64,000 nt of DNA, from assembly GCF_014334095.1 (NCBI RefSeq), contig NZ_CP060495.1:147001-211000 (forward strand), written 5' to 3'. The DNA comes from Novosphingopyxis iocasae (GTDB lineage: Bacteria > Pseudomonadota > Alphaproteobacteria > Sphingomonadales > Sphingomonadaceae). Below, in pieces: positions 7,336 through 16,330 of this stretch (within the stretch, counting starts at the first letter, position 1; each line of letters begins with the position of its first letter). A program made the position numbers and the translations under genes. The notes under the pieces were generated by a model. The model did no database searches. It was not told the DNA's origin and saw only the letters and a program-made list of their open reading frames with translations.

Positions 7336-7992
7336 TCACTTGATCGGTGAGTTCGGATCCAGCCGCATGTCGAGATAATTGTCGACCGACGCCATCAGCG
7401 CTTCCTGTTCGCCATCGTAAAGGAAGTTGGCGCGCGGAATTTCGTCATGATGGATCGTGATGTGCTTTTGCGTGCGTAGCTTGTCGACCAGCTTCTGCAC
7501 GCCGCTGGGGGTCACGATATCGTCTTCCTTGCCCTGAATGATGATGCCCGAGCTGGGGCAGGGGGCCAGGAAGCTGAAATCATACATATTGGCGGGCGGG
7601 CTGATCGAGATGAAACCGCGGATTTCCGGGCGGCGCATCAAGAGTTGCATGCCGATCCACGCGCCGAAGCTGTGGCCCGCGATCCAGGTGGTCTGCGCTT
7701 CTTCATGGAAGCTCTGCACCCAGTCCAGCGCGGCGGCGGCATCGGACAGTTCGCCGATGCCATTGTCGAATTCACCCTGGCTGCGCCCGACGCCGCGGAA
7801 GTTGAAGCGAAGGGTGAGGAACCCGCGCTGCTTGAACGTCTTGAACAGGTTCTGGGTGATACGCTCGTTCATCGTCCTGCCCGCTTTGGGGTGAGAATGA
7901 AGGATCATGGCGACAGGCGCGCGCGGGCGCGGGGCGGGGGAAAGACGACCCTCGAGCCGACCTTCAGGTCCGGGAATAATAACTTCGGGCAT
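7336..7992 (-). CDS. Alpha/beta hydrolase
   Basis: A 218-residue alpha/beta hydrolase of the short alphaproteobacterial type. The nucleophile elbow is GHSFGAW (Ser near residue 107), the oxyanion region is MILHSHPKAGRTMN, and a late acidic residue in QGKEDDIVTP and a His in ITIHHDE are candidates for the rest of the triad. No signal peptide, so cytoplasmic. Substrate unknown. It is divergent from the cysteine desulfurase genes. Confidence 0.88.
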   Translation of the reverse strand: MPEVIIPGPEGRLEGRLSPAPRPRAPVAMILHSHPKAGRTMNERITQNLFKTFKQRGFLTLRFNFRGVGRSQGEFDNGIGELSDAAAALDWVQSFHEEAQTTWIAGHSFGAWIGMQLLMRRPEIRGFISISPPANMYDFSFLAPCPSSGIIIQGKEDDIVTPSGVQKLVDKLRTQKHITIHHDEIPRANFLYDGEQEALMASVDNYLDMRLDPNSPIK

Positions 7993-8101
7993 GGGAGAAA
8001 CAGTCCGCTAACATGAGGGCGGCACGTCCGGACGGACGGCGCGGCAATTGACTGGCTATATAGAAAAAGCCACGCGAACTGCAATAATGATGGACATCGA
8101 G

Positions 8102-9154
8102 ATGACCGAAGCGCCGCTTTATCTGGATCATGCCGCGACCACGCCGGTGCTGCCGGCGGTGCGCGCGGCGATGGCGGAGGCGATGGAGCAGTGGGCAAAT
8201 CCCAGCTCGCCCCATGCGCCGGGCCGCGCTGCCGGGCGCATGCTGGAAGATGCGCGCGCGCGCATCGCCGCCGCACTCGGCTGGGACGGCGAAGTGATTC
8301 TGACCAGCGGGGCCAGCGAAGCGATCGGTATCGCGCTTGGCCGCGCGGCCCTGCCGGTCCACGCCATCGGCGCGACCGAACATGACGCGGTGCTGCGCGC
8401 CGCCGCCCAGGCGGACCTGCTGCCGGTGGGCGCGGACGGAATCGTCGATTTCGATCATTTAAGCGAATATCTGGCGCATCGGCCCAATGGCATCATCGCG
8501 TTGCAGCAGGCGAACAACGAAACCGGCGTCATCCAGCCGCTGGACGATGTGGCGCAGATCGCGCGCCTCAACGAGTGCAGGCTGTTTGCGGACTGCTCGC
8601 AGAGCGCGGGCAAGCTGCCGCTGCCGGACGCGGACCTGATCGCGGTGTCTGCCCACAAATTGGGCGGACCGCCGGGCATCGGCGCGCTGCTTTTGCGCGA
8701 TCTCTCTCTGCTCACGCCCAGCGGCGGGCAGGAAAAGGGCTATCGCGGCGGGACTCAGAATCTGCCCGCTGCGGTGGGGTTCGCGGTAGCGCTGGAGCAG
8801 GATTTCGGTTGGTTGGAAGAGGCGGTCCGCCTCCGCGCGATGCTCGATAGCGAGATCGCAGGAGCGGGCGGCGAAGTGGTTGCGGCGGACAGCGCCCGGC
8901 TGCCGACCATCGCGAGCTATCGCATGCCCGGCAAATCGAGCCAGGCGCAGCTGGTACGCTTCGACATGGCGGGCATCGCGGTTTCGGCCGGCAGCGCCTG
9001 CTCTTCGGGAACGATCAAGCCAAGCCATGTGCTTACGGCGATGGGCTGGGATGCGCAGGCCGCGGGCGAGGTGGTGCGCGTCAGCTTCGGCCCTCAGACG
9101 AGCGAGGCTGATGTCCAGCGCTTCGTGAGAGCGTGGAGAACGATTGCGGCGTGA
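8102..9154 (+). CDS. Cysteine desulfurase family protein (first of tandem pair)
   Basis: About 350 residues, aminotransferase class V, NifS/IscS-like: removes sulfur from cysteine to give alanine and an enzyme persulfide. It has LYLDHAATTPVLPAV at the N-terminus, the PLP-lysine in SAHKLGGPPGIGALL and the catalytic cysteine in SAGSACSSGTIKPSHVL. The start is uncertain: ATGs at 8048, 8087 and 8102 are all in frame; 8102 gives the usual N-terminus. It is followed by a second paralogue and a ferredoxin, suggesting Fe-S cluster or tRNA thiolation supply. It is more compact than the second copy. Confidence 0.9.
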   Translation: MTEAPLYLDHAATTPVLPAVRAAMAEAMEQWANPSSPHAPGRAAGRMLEDARARIAAALGWDGEVILTSGASEAIGIALGRAALPVHAIGATEHDAVLRAAAQADLLPVGADGIVDFDHLSEYLAHRPNGIIALQQANNETGVIQPLDDVAQIARLNECRLFADCSQSAGKLPLPDADLIAVSAHKLGGPPGIGALLLRDLSLLTPSGGQEKGYRGGTQNLPAAVGFAVALEQDFGWLEEAVRLRAMLDSEIAGAGGEVVAADSARLPTIASYRMPGKSSQAQLVRFDMAGIAVSAGSACSSGTIKPSHVLTAMGWDAQAAGEVVRVSFGPQTSEADVQRFVRAWRTIAA

Positions 9155-9176
9155 TGCAGAAACCTTGCCCCAAGAC

Positions 9177-9265
9177 CGTAAGTCCTAAGCTTGTCGAAGG
9201 ACGTTTCTCGCAGGCAGCGCGGGGCGAATTCGAGAGGCGCCCTTCGACAGGCTCAGGGCTACGGG
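9177..9265. repeat. Palindromic intergenic repeat, family B copy 3
   Basis: Left arm CGTAAGTCCTAAGCTTGTCG, right arm CCCTTCGACAGGCTCAGGGC. It begins 22 nt after the first cysteine desulfurase stop and ends about 20 nt before the second desulfurase start, so it sits inside a presumed operon. Confidence 0.8.
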
Positions 9266-9284
9266 CTGTGTCTGGGGCCCGATT

Positions 9285-10391
9285 ATGACCGATCCGATCT
9301 ACCTCGATTATCAGGCGACGACGCCGATGGCGCCGGAAGCCGCTGAGGCCATGCGTCGCTGGATCGATGCCGGTTTCTACAATCCGCACAGCGCGCATCG
9401 CGGCGGATGGCAGGCAGCGGCGGCGGTGGAGGTCGCGCGCGGCCAGGTCGCGGCGCTGATGCCGGACGGCGGGCGCATGGTCTTCACCAGCGGGGCGACC
9501 GAGGCGATCAACATGGCACTGATCGGCGCGATGCGCGCCGCGCCGCCCGGACGCCGCAAGCTGGTGACCATCGCGACGGAACATGCCGCGGTGCGCGACA
9601 CCGCTTACTGGCTGGAGCGGGAAGGCCATGAATTGGCTCTGTTGCCGGTCGATGAGGAAGGGATTGTTGACCGCGACGCCGCCTATGACGCGATCGACGA
9701 AAAGACAGCGATCGTCGCCGTGATGGCGGTGAATAATGAGATCGGCGTGACCCAGCCACTCGATGAACTGGCGGCCCTGGCGCATGATGCGGGCGCGCTG
9801 TTCTGTTGCGATGCGGTGCAGGGATATGGGCGTGTGCCGTTGCCCGACGGCGCGGACATGATCGCGGTCAGCGCGCACAAGGTGCATGGGCCGAAGGGTA
9901 TCGGCGCACTGTGGCTGCGCGAGGGAGTGGAGATTCCGCCGCTTCTGCACGGCGGCGGTCAGGAGCAGGGGCTGCGCTCCGGCACGCTGTCACCGGCTTT
10001 GTGCGCGGGCTTCGGCGCGGCGGCAAAGCTGATGCGCGAACGGGCGGAAGAGGACGCGGCGCATGTCCAAGCGCTCTGGGAAACCGCGCGAGAAGCCTTC
10101 TCGGGGTGGGCGATCAACGGGTCGGCGACGCGACGCTATCACGGCAATCTAAATATCCGCGTGGACGGACTGGATGTCGCGCGGCTGATGTCGGACGTGC
10201 GCGGCGTGCTCTTTTCCGCCGGATCGGCCTGCGCCAGTGGTTCGGGCCGTCCGAGCCATGTGCTGGCGGCTTTGGGTCTTGCCGATGCGCAGATCAAAAG
10301 CTCCATCCGCCTCGGTTTCGGTCGGTATAGCACTCGGGAAGAACTGAAAGCCGCAGCGGACTTGATCAACCGCGCCGCCGAGGCGCAATAG
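9285..10391 (+). CDS. Cysteine desulfurase (second of tandem pair)
   Basis: A 368-residue NifS/IscS-family PLP enzyme providing persulfide sulfur for Fe-S assembly. The N-terminus is IYLDYQATTPMAPEA, the PLP lysine is in SAHKVHGPKGIGALW, and the catalytic cysteine lies in SAGSACASGSGRPSHVL. The start MTDPIYLDY agrees with the family. It ends 7 nt before the ferredoxin start, so the two are almost certainly cotranscribed. Why two paralogues are kept side by side is unclear; one may serve tRNA thiolation. Confidence 0.93.
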   Translation: MTDPIYLDYQATTPMAPEAAEAMRRWIDAGFYNPHSAHRGGWQAAAAVEVARGQVAALMPDGGRMVFTSGATEAINMALIGAMRAAPPGRRKLVTIATEHAAVRDTAYWLEREGHELALLPVDEEGIVDRDAAYDAIDEKTAIVAVMAVNNEIGVTQPLDELAALAHDAGALFCCDAVQGYGRVPLPDGADMIAVSAHKVHGPKGIGALWLREGVEIPPLLHGGGQEQGLRSGTLSPALCAGFGAAAKLMRERAEEDAAHVQALWETAREAFSGWAINGSATRRYHGNLNIRVDGLDVARLMSDVRGVLFSAGSACASGSGRPSHVLAALGLADAQIKSSIRLGFGRYSTREELKAAADLINRAAEAQ

Positions 10392-10398
10392 GGGCCCC

Positions 10399-10734
10399 AT
10401 GGTGAAAGTGACTTTTCTTTCGAGCGACGGCGAAACCCAGAATGACGTTGAGGGCGCTCCCGGCGACAATCTGCTGCGATTGGGGCAAGCGAATGGCCAG
10501 CCGCTGGAAGGTACCTGCGAGGGGCAGATGGCCTGTTCGACCTGCCACGTCATCGTCGACGCGGACTGGTTCGATCGCCTGCCGCCCGCCAGCGAAGAAG
10601 AAGAGGACATGCTCGATCTTGCAGCGGGAGCCCGCCGCACCAGCCGCCTCAGTTGCCAGATCGATCTGACCGAGGAGCTGGACGGCCTCATCGTCCGCAT
10701 CCCCGCCGAAAGCCGCAACATGCAGGGCGTCTGA
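10399..10734 (+). CDS. [2Fe-2S] ferredoxin, adrenodoxin/Isc type
   Basis: A 111-residue ferredoxin of the adrenodoxin/Fdx class. The cluster ligands read Cys40-x5-Cys46-x2-Cys49 (CEGQMACSTCHV) and Cys86 (LSCQI), the standard spacing. An acidic stretch SEEEEDMLD between them is typical of the partner-binding helix. It probably supplies electrons for Fe-S assembly with the desulfurase ending 7 nt upstream; another redox partner such as a P450 cannot be excluded. Size and motifs are complete. Confidence 0.94.
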   Translation: MVKVTFLSSDGETQNDVEGAPGDNLLRLGQANGQPLEGTCEGQMACSTCHVIVDADWFDRLPPASEEEEDMLDLAAGARRTSRLSCQIDLTEELDGLIVRIPAESRNMQGV

Positions 10735-10845
10735 CGGAGCTTCTGATGCCGCCACGCGGCAGGCCGCGCAGCCGGTGGAGTGCCGGACGTCGACGAGCTT
10801 AACATTCTAAGAGTCGTCCCGAAATAACTGGGGTTATCGCGAACC

Positions 10846-10874
10846 TTGATATCATGGCTATGTTTCGCCATATG
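10846..10874 (+). promoter_or_regulatory. Sigma-70-type promoter of SRP RNA
   Basis: TTGATA (10846-10851), 17-nt spacer, CATATG (10869-10874). The predicted start coincides with the first base-paired residues of the SRP RNA near 10883. Confidence 0.6.
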
Positions 10875-10882
10875 CTCGCACG

Positions 10883-10969
10883 GGAGTCGGGCGGACGTGG
10901 CATTCGCCAACCCGGTCAGGTCCTGACGGAAGCAGCCGTAACGATATTCGCTGCGGGTCGTCCGGCTCC
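10883..10969 (+). ncRNA. ffs: Signal recognition particle RNA (4.5S type)
   Basis: The diagnostic SRP apical sequence GGTCAGGTCCTGACGGAAGC is followed by AGCC at 10916-10939. The ends pair: GGAGTCGG at the 5' side with CCGGCTCC at the 3' side, and GCGGACG/CGTCC internally, giving the single long hairpin of bacterial small SRP RNA (about 87-90 nt). A T-run (CATTTTTCTG) follows within 20 nt. It precedes dnaX, a usual place for ffs in alphaproteobacteria. The RNA binds Ffh and targets ribosomes to FtsY and the translocon. Confidence 0.95.
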
Positions 10970-11072
10970 TACTTTCCGCATTTTTCTGATCGATGGCTGC
11001 GCCATTCTGCTGCGAGCGCAATAGCGCACTCGCCATTCGACAGCGCTGGCGCACCTCCCTACATTGGCCCCG

Positions 11073-12815
11073 ATGCCTGATTCCGAAGACTTCGAACTGA
11101 CACCGCGCGAACCCGAGATGCCGGAGGATGCGCTCGGCCTCGGTCTGGCCGAGCCGGCAAAGCCCGCACCCGCGGCGCCCGCGCCGGTGGAGGCGGACCC
11201 CGCTTACCGTGTGCTTGCGCGCAAATATCGCCCGCAGAGCTTCGATGCGCTCATCGGTCAGGACGCGATGGTCCAGACGTTGGCGAACGCGATCAAGCGC
11301 GACCGGCTGGCCCACGCCTTTTTGATGACCGGCGTGCGCGGGGTGGGCAAGACCTCCACCGCGCGGTTGATCGCCAAGGCGCTGAATTGCATCGGCCCTG
11401 ACGGGGAGGGCGGCCCGACGATCCACCCCTGCGGGGTCTGCGAGCCGTGCCGCGCCATCGCCGAGGGGCGCCATATCGACGTGATCGAGATGGACGCCGC
11501 CAGCCATACCGGCGTCGACGACGTGCGCGAGATCATCGAGGCGGTGCGCTACGCCGCGGTCTCCGCGCGCTACAAGATCTACATCATCGACGAAGTTCAC
11601 ATGCTGTCCAAGAACGCGTTCAACGCGCTTCTGAAGACGCTTGAGGAGCCGCCTGCGCATGTGAAATTCCTGTTCGCGACCACCGAGGTGCAGAAGGTGC
11701 CGGTGACGGTGCTGTCGCGCTGCCAGCGCTTCGATCTGAAGCGCATTCCGGCAGATCTTCTGGCGCGTCATTTTGCGCAAATCGCGACCATGGAAGGCGC
11801 GCAGGCCGAGCCGGAGGCGATCACGCTGGTCGCCCACGCCGCCGAAGGATCGGTTCGCGACGGCCTCTCCATTCTCGATCAGGCCATCGCCCATGCCGAC
11901 ATGGAAGGCGACGGTACGGTGACCGCGGCACAGGTGCGCGATATGCTGGGCCTCAGCGATCGCGGCGCAATTCGGCGGCTGCTCGGGCTGCTGCTGGGCG
12001 GTGACGTTCCCGCCATGCTCGCTGCCGTGAAGGAACAGCACAGCCTGGGCGTCGAGCCGCTGGCGATCCTGTCCGGACTGCTTTCGGAGATTCACAGCGT
12101 CACGCTGACCAAGGCGGGCGGCGCGCCCGATCCGGCTCTGTCCGATGAGGCGCGCGCGGCGCTGTCCGGTTGGGCGGAAAAACTCTCTTTTCCCGTGCTG
12201 CACAGGCTGTGGCAGCTTTTGCTGAAAGGGCATGACGAGGTGCGCGGCGCGGCCATGCCGATGCAGGCCTGCGAGATGGCGCTCCTGCGCATCATGCACG
12301 CCGCGACGCTGCCCGATCCGGGCGAACTGGCGCGGATGATCGCGCAGGGCGGCGCGGATCAGCCCACCGCTGTCAGTGCATCCGCACCCGAAGGGCCGCC
12401 GGCAGATGCTCCGGCTGCGGCGGCGTCCGTCATTCCGAGCGATTTTGCCTCGCTGATCGACCTCGTCGAGACCGAGCGTCCGCTGGTTGCTGCGATCATG
12501 AGCGACGCGATGCGTCTCGTCCGCTACGCGCCCCCGGAACTGATCTATCAGGCCGCGGGCCGCCTGCCCTCGGGCTTCGAGAACGACGTTCGCGATGTGC
12601 TCTACAAATTGACCGGTGAACGCTGGACGGTTGAAGAAGGGGAGGGCGAGGCCCAACTCACCGCGCGCGAGGTCGAAGAGAAACGGGCCGAGGAGGAGCG
12701 TGCAGCCCTGCTGGCGTCCCCCTTGGTCAAAGCCGCGCTGGAAGCCTTTCCGGACGCGAGAATTTTGGAAGACGGAGCGGACAGTGATCCGCAGCAACGG
12801 AGCGCAAGCGCATGA
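11073..12815 (+). CDS. dnaX: DNA polymerase III subunit gamma/tau
   Basis: A 580-residue clamp-loader subunit. The AAA+ domain follows a Pro/Ala-rich N-terminal extension of about 45 residues: YRVLARKYRPQSFDALIGQ, Walker A GVRGVGKTSTA, a zinc module with four Cys (NC...PCGVCEPC), Walker B IYIIDEVHML and sensor 1 FATTEVQKVP. The C-terminal third holds the Ala/Pro-rich linker and tau-like domain. A TTG at 11064 could also serve, but the ATG at 11073 is favoured. No clear slippery frameshift site was noticed. The stop overlaps the ybaB start by ATGA. Confidence 0.96.
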   Translation: MPDSEDFELTPREPEMPEDALGLGLAEPAKPAPAAPAPVEADPAYRVLARKYRPQSFDALIGQDAMVQTLANAIKRDRLAHAFLMTGVRGVGKTSTARLIAKALNCIGPDGEGGPTIHPCGVCEPCRAIAEGRHIDVIEMDAASHTGVDDVREIIEAVRYAAVSARYKIYIIDEVHMLSKNAFNALLKTLEEPPAHVKFLFATTEVQKVPVTVLSRCQRFDLKRIPADLLARHFAQIATMEGAQAEPEAITLVAHAAEGSVRDGLSILDQAIAHADMEGDGTVTAAQVRDMLGLSDRGAIRRLLGLLLGGDVPAMLAAVKEQHSLGVEPLAILSGLLSEIHSVTLTKAGGAPDPALSDEARAALSGWAEKLSFPVLHRLWQLLLKGHDEVRGAAMPMQACEMALLRIMHAATLPDPGELARMIAQGGADQPTAVSASAPEGPPADAPAAAASVIPSDFASLIDLVETERPLVAAIMSDAMRLVRYAPPELIYQAAGRLPSGFENDVRDVLYKLTGERWTVEEGEGEAQLTAREVEEKRAEEERAALLASPLVKAALEAFPDARILEDGADSDPQQRSASA

Positions 12816-13147
12816 AAGACATGGAATCGATGATCAAGGCCGCTCAGGAGGCGGCGCAGAACATCCAGAAACAGATGGAAGAATCGCAGGGCAAGCTCGA
12901 GAACATCGAGGTTGAGGGCGTTGCCGGCGGCGGTCTCGTCAAGGTCCGCGCCACCGCCAAGGGATCGATCCGCGGTGTTTCCATCGACGACAGCCTGATG
13001 CAGCCGGGCGAAAAGCAGATGCTCGAAGATCTGGTCGCCGCTGCCATCAACGACGCGCGCGACAAGGCGGATGCCGCTGCGCAAAAGGAAATGGGCGACA
13101 TGACCGCGGGTCTGCCGCTTCCCCCGGGCTTCAAGCTGCCGTTCTGA
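12812..13147 (+). CDS. ybaB: YbaB/EbfC family nucleoid-associated protein
   Basis: A 111-residue YbaB/EbfC protein, a dimeric DNA-binding nucleoid protein usually encoded next to dnaX. It shows the Gln/Glu-rich N-terminal helix, the central VEGVAGGGLVKVRATAKG strand region and the C-terminal MTAGLPLPPGFKLPF tail that is strongly conserved in alphaproteobacteria. Its ATG lies within the dnaX stop (4-nt overlap), so translation is coupled. No recR follows here; lon comes next. Confidence 0.95.
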   Translation: MKDMESMIKAAQEAAQNIQKQMEESQGKLENIEVEGVAGGGLVKVRATAKGSIRGVSIDDSLMQPGEKQMLEDLVAAAINDARDKADAAAQKEMGDMTAGLPLPPGFKLPF

Positions 13148-13154
13148 CGCGCGG

Positions 13155-13216
13155 TTGAAGGGCAGGGCGCTGCCCACCATATATCAGGGGTAACGCCGCG
13201 TGGGAGTTCGCGGCGT
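13155..13216 (+). promoter_or_regulatory. Heat-shock-like promoter and 5' UTR hairpin of lon
   Basis: GTTGAAG (13154-13160) and CCACCATAT (13174-13182) resemble the RpoH -35 CTTGAA and -10 CCCATNT elements with a spacer of about 14 nt. Downstream, ACGCCGCG...CGCGGCGT (about 13193-13216) forms a perfect 8-bp hairpin ending just before the GGAG ribosome binding site of lon. Confidence 0.45.
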
Positions 13217-13228
13217 GTTGGAGTATTT

Positions 13229-15625
<2,397 letters not shown>

Positions 15626-15670
15626 TGGCCGGTCGGTATTCCAGCTTACTTATGTTGTATGAGGTGCCTT

Positions 15671-15695
15671 GGTGCCGCGACTTTTGTTGCGGCAC
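15671..15695. other. Strong hairpin downstream of lon
   Basis: GTGCCGC, 10-nt loop, GCGGCAC, extended by GGTGC/GCACC outside. It is not followed by a T-run, so it may protect the lon 3' end or act as a weak terminator. A second short hairpin (CCCG/CGGG) with ATTTT lies 20 nt further. Confidence 0.4.
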
Positions 15696-15729
15696 TGCAC
15701 CAAAAAGCCCGGAAAAGCGGGATTTTCCT

Positions 15730-15759
15730 TTGACACTCCCGCGTCGCTGCTCCTAACTC
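15730..15759 (+). promoter_or_regulatory. Sigma-70 promoter of the HU gene
   Basis: A perfect -35 TTGACA (15730-15735), 18-nt spacer and TAACTC (15754-15759) as -10. This predicts a leader of about 60 nt before the HU start at 15829, preceded by the purine-rich GAAGAGGGG. Confidence 0.6.
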
Positions 15760-15828
15760 CAGCCCACGGCCAAGCCGAGATTCCCGTTGGTAGGAATCAG
15801 AGAGTAGTTAGAAGAGGGGCTTCAGATA

Positions 15829-16101
15829 ATGAACAAGCAGGATCTTGTGAACCAGGTGGCAGACAGCAGCGGTCTTAGCAAATCCGATGCGAGCAAGGCG
15901 GTTGAATCGGTGTTCGACACCATCACCTCCACGCTGAAGAGCGGCGGCGACGTCCGCCTCGTCGGGTTCGGCACCTTCTCGGTTTCGCAGCGCAAGGCCT
16001 CGACCGGCCGCAATCCGCGTACGGGCGAGCCGATGACAATTCCGGCGTCGACGCAGCCTAAGTTCAAGGCTGGCAAGGCGCTGAAAGACGCGGTCAACTG
16101 A
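15829..16101 (+). CDS. hup: HU family DNA-binding protein
   Basis: A 90-residue HU, the abundant histone-like protein that bends and compacts DNA. It begins MNKQDLVNQVADSSGLSK, has the family signature GFGTFSVSQRKASTGRNPRTGE covering the DNA-gripping beta arms (residues about 47-68, including the conserved Arg-Asn-Pro), and ends FKAGKALKDAVN. Length and motifs are canonical. It follows lon, an order common in alphaproteobacteria, has its own promoter and is closed by a terminator at 16169-16196. Confidence 0.97.
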   Translation: MNKQDLVNQVADSSGLSKSDASKAVESVFDTITSTLKSGGDVRLVGFGTFSVSQRKASTGRNPRTGEPMTIPASTQPKFKAGKALKDAVN

Positions 16102-16168
16102 ACTAAGGCGAGGGCTTTCACGCCCTGGCGATATTAAGGATCAGCCTGGATTTGCGGGCTGGTGAGAG

Positions 16169-16196
16169 AGGGTGGCCATTTGGCCGCCCTTTTTTG
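16169..16196 (+). terminator. Rho-independent terminator behind HU
   Basis: Stem GGGTGGCC / GGCCGCCC with loop ATTT, followed by TTTTTTG. It lies about 70 nt after the HU stop. Confidence 0.88.
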
Positions 16197-16242
16197 TCTT
16201 CGTTCGATGAGATGACGCCGAGCGTCGTCGTTTCCCGAGGTG

Positions 16243-16285
16243 GCAAAATGAAAATGGCGACGATCGCAAAAGAGCAATCGCCGCC
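16243..16285 (-). terminator. Rho-independent terminator of the S46 peptidase gene
   Basis: On the minus strand a 12-bp stem (GGCGGCGATTGC with GCGATCGTCGCC, two wobble pairs) with loop TCTTTT is followed by ATTTTCATTTT. It lies about 45 nt behind the peptidase stop. Confidence 0.65.
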
Positions 16286-16330
16286 AACGCTTATCTTACC
16301 TACAGGCCCGGCATTTAGCCGGGATCGGCC

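Noticed and set aside
10735-10845. Possible ORF or second RNA between ferredoxin and the SRP RNA promoter
   Set aside because: Only a short GCCGC/GCGGC hairpin and an ATAAC/GTTAT palindrome were seen; no start with ribosome binding site or conserved structure.
10149-12797. Long open frame antisense to dnaX and the second cysteine desulfurase (882 codons)
   Set aside because: It spans two well-supported genes and an SRP RNA gene; composition is Arg/Gly/His-rich shadow coding typical of high-G+C DNA, with no recognisable domain.
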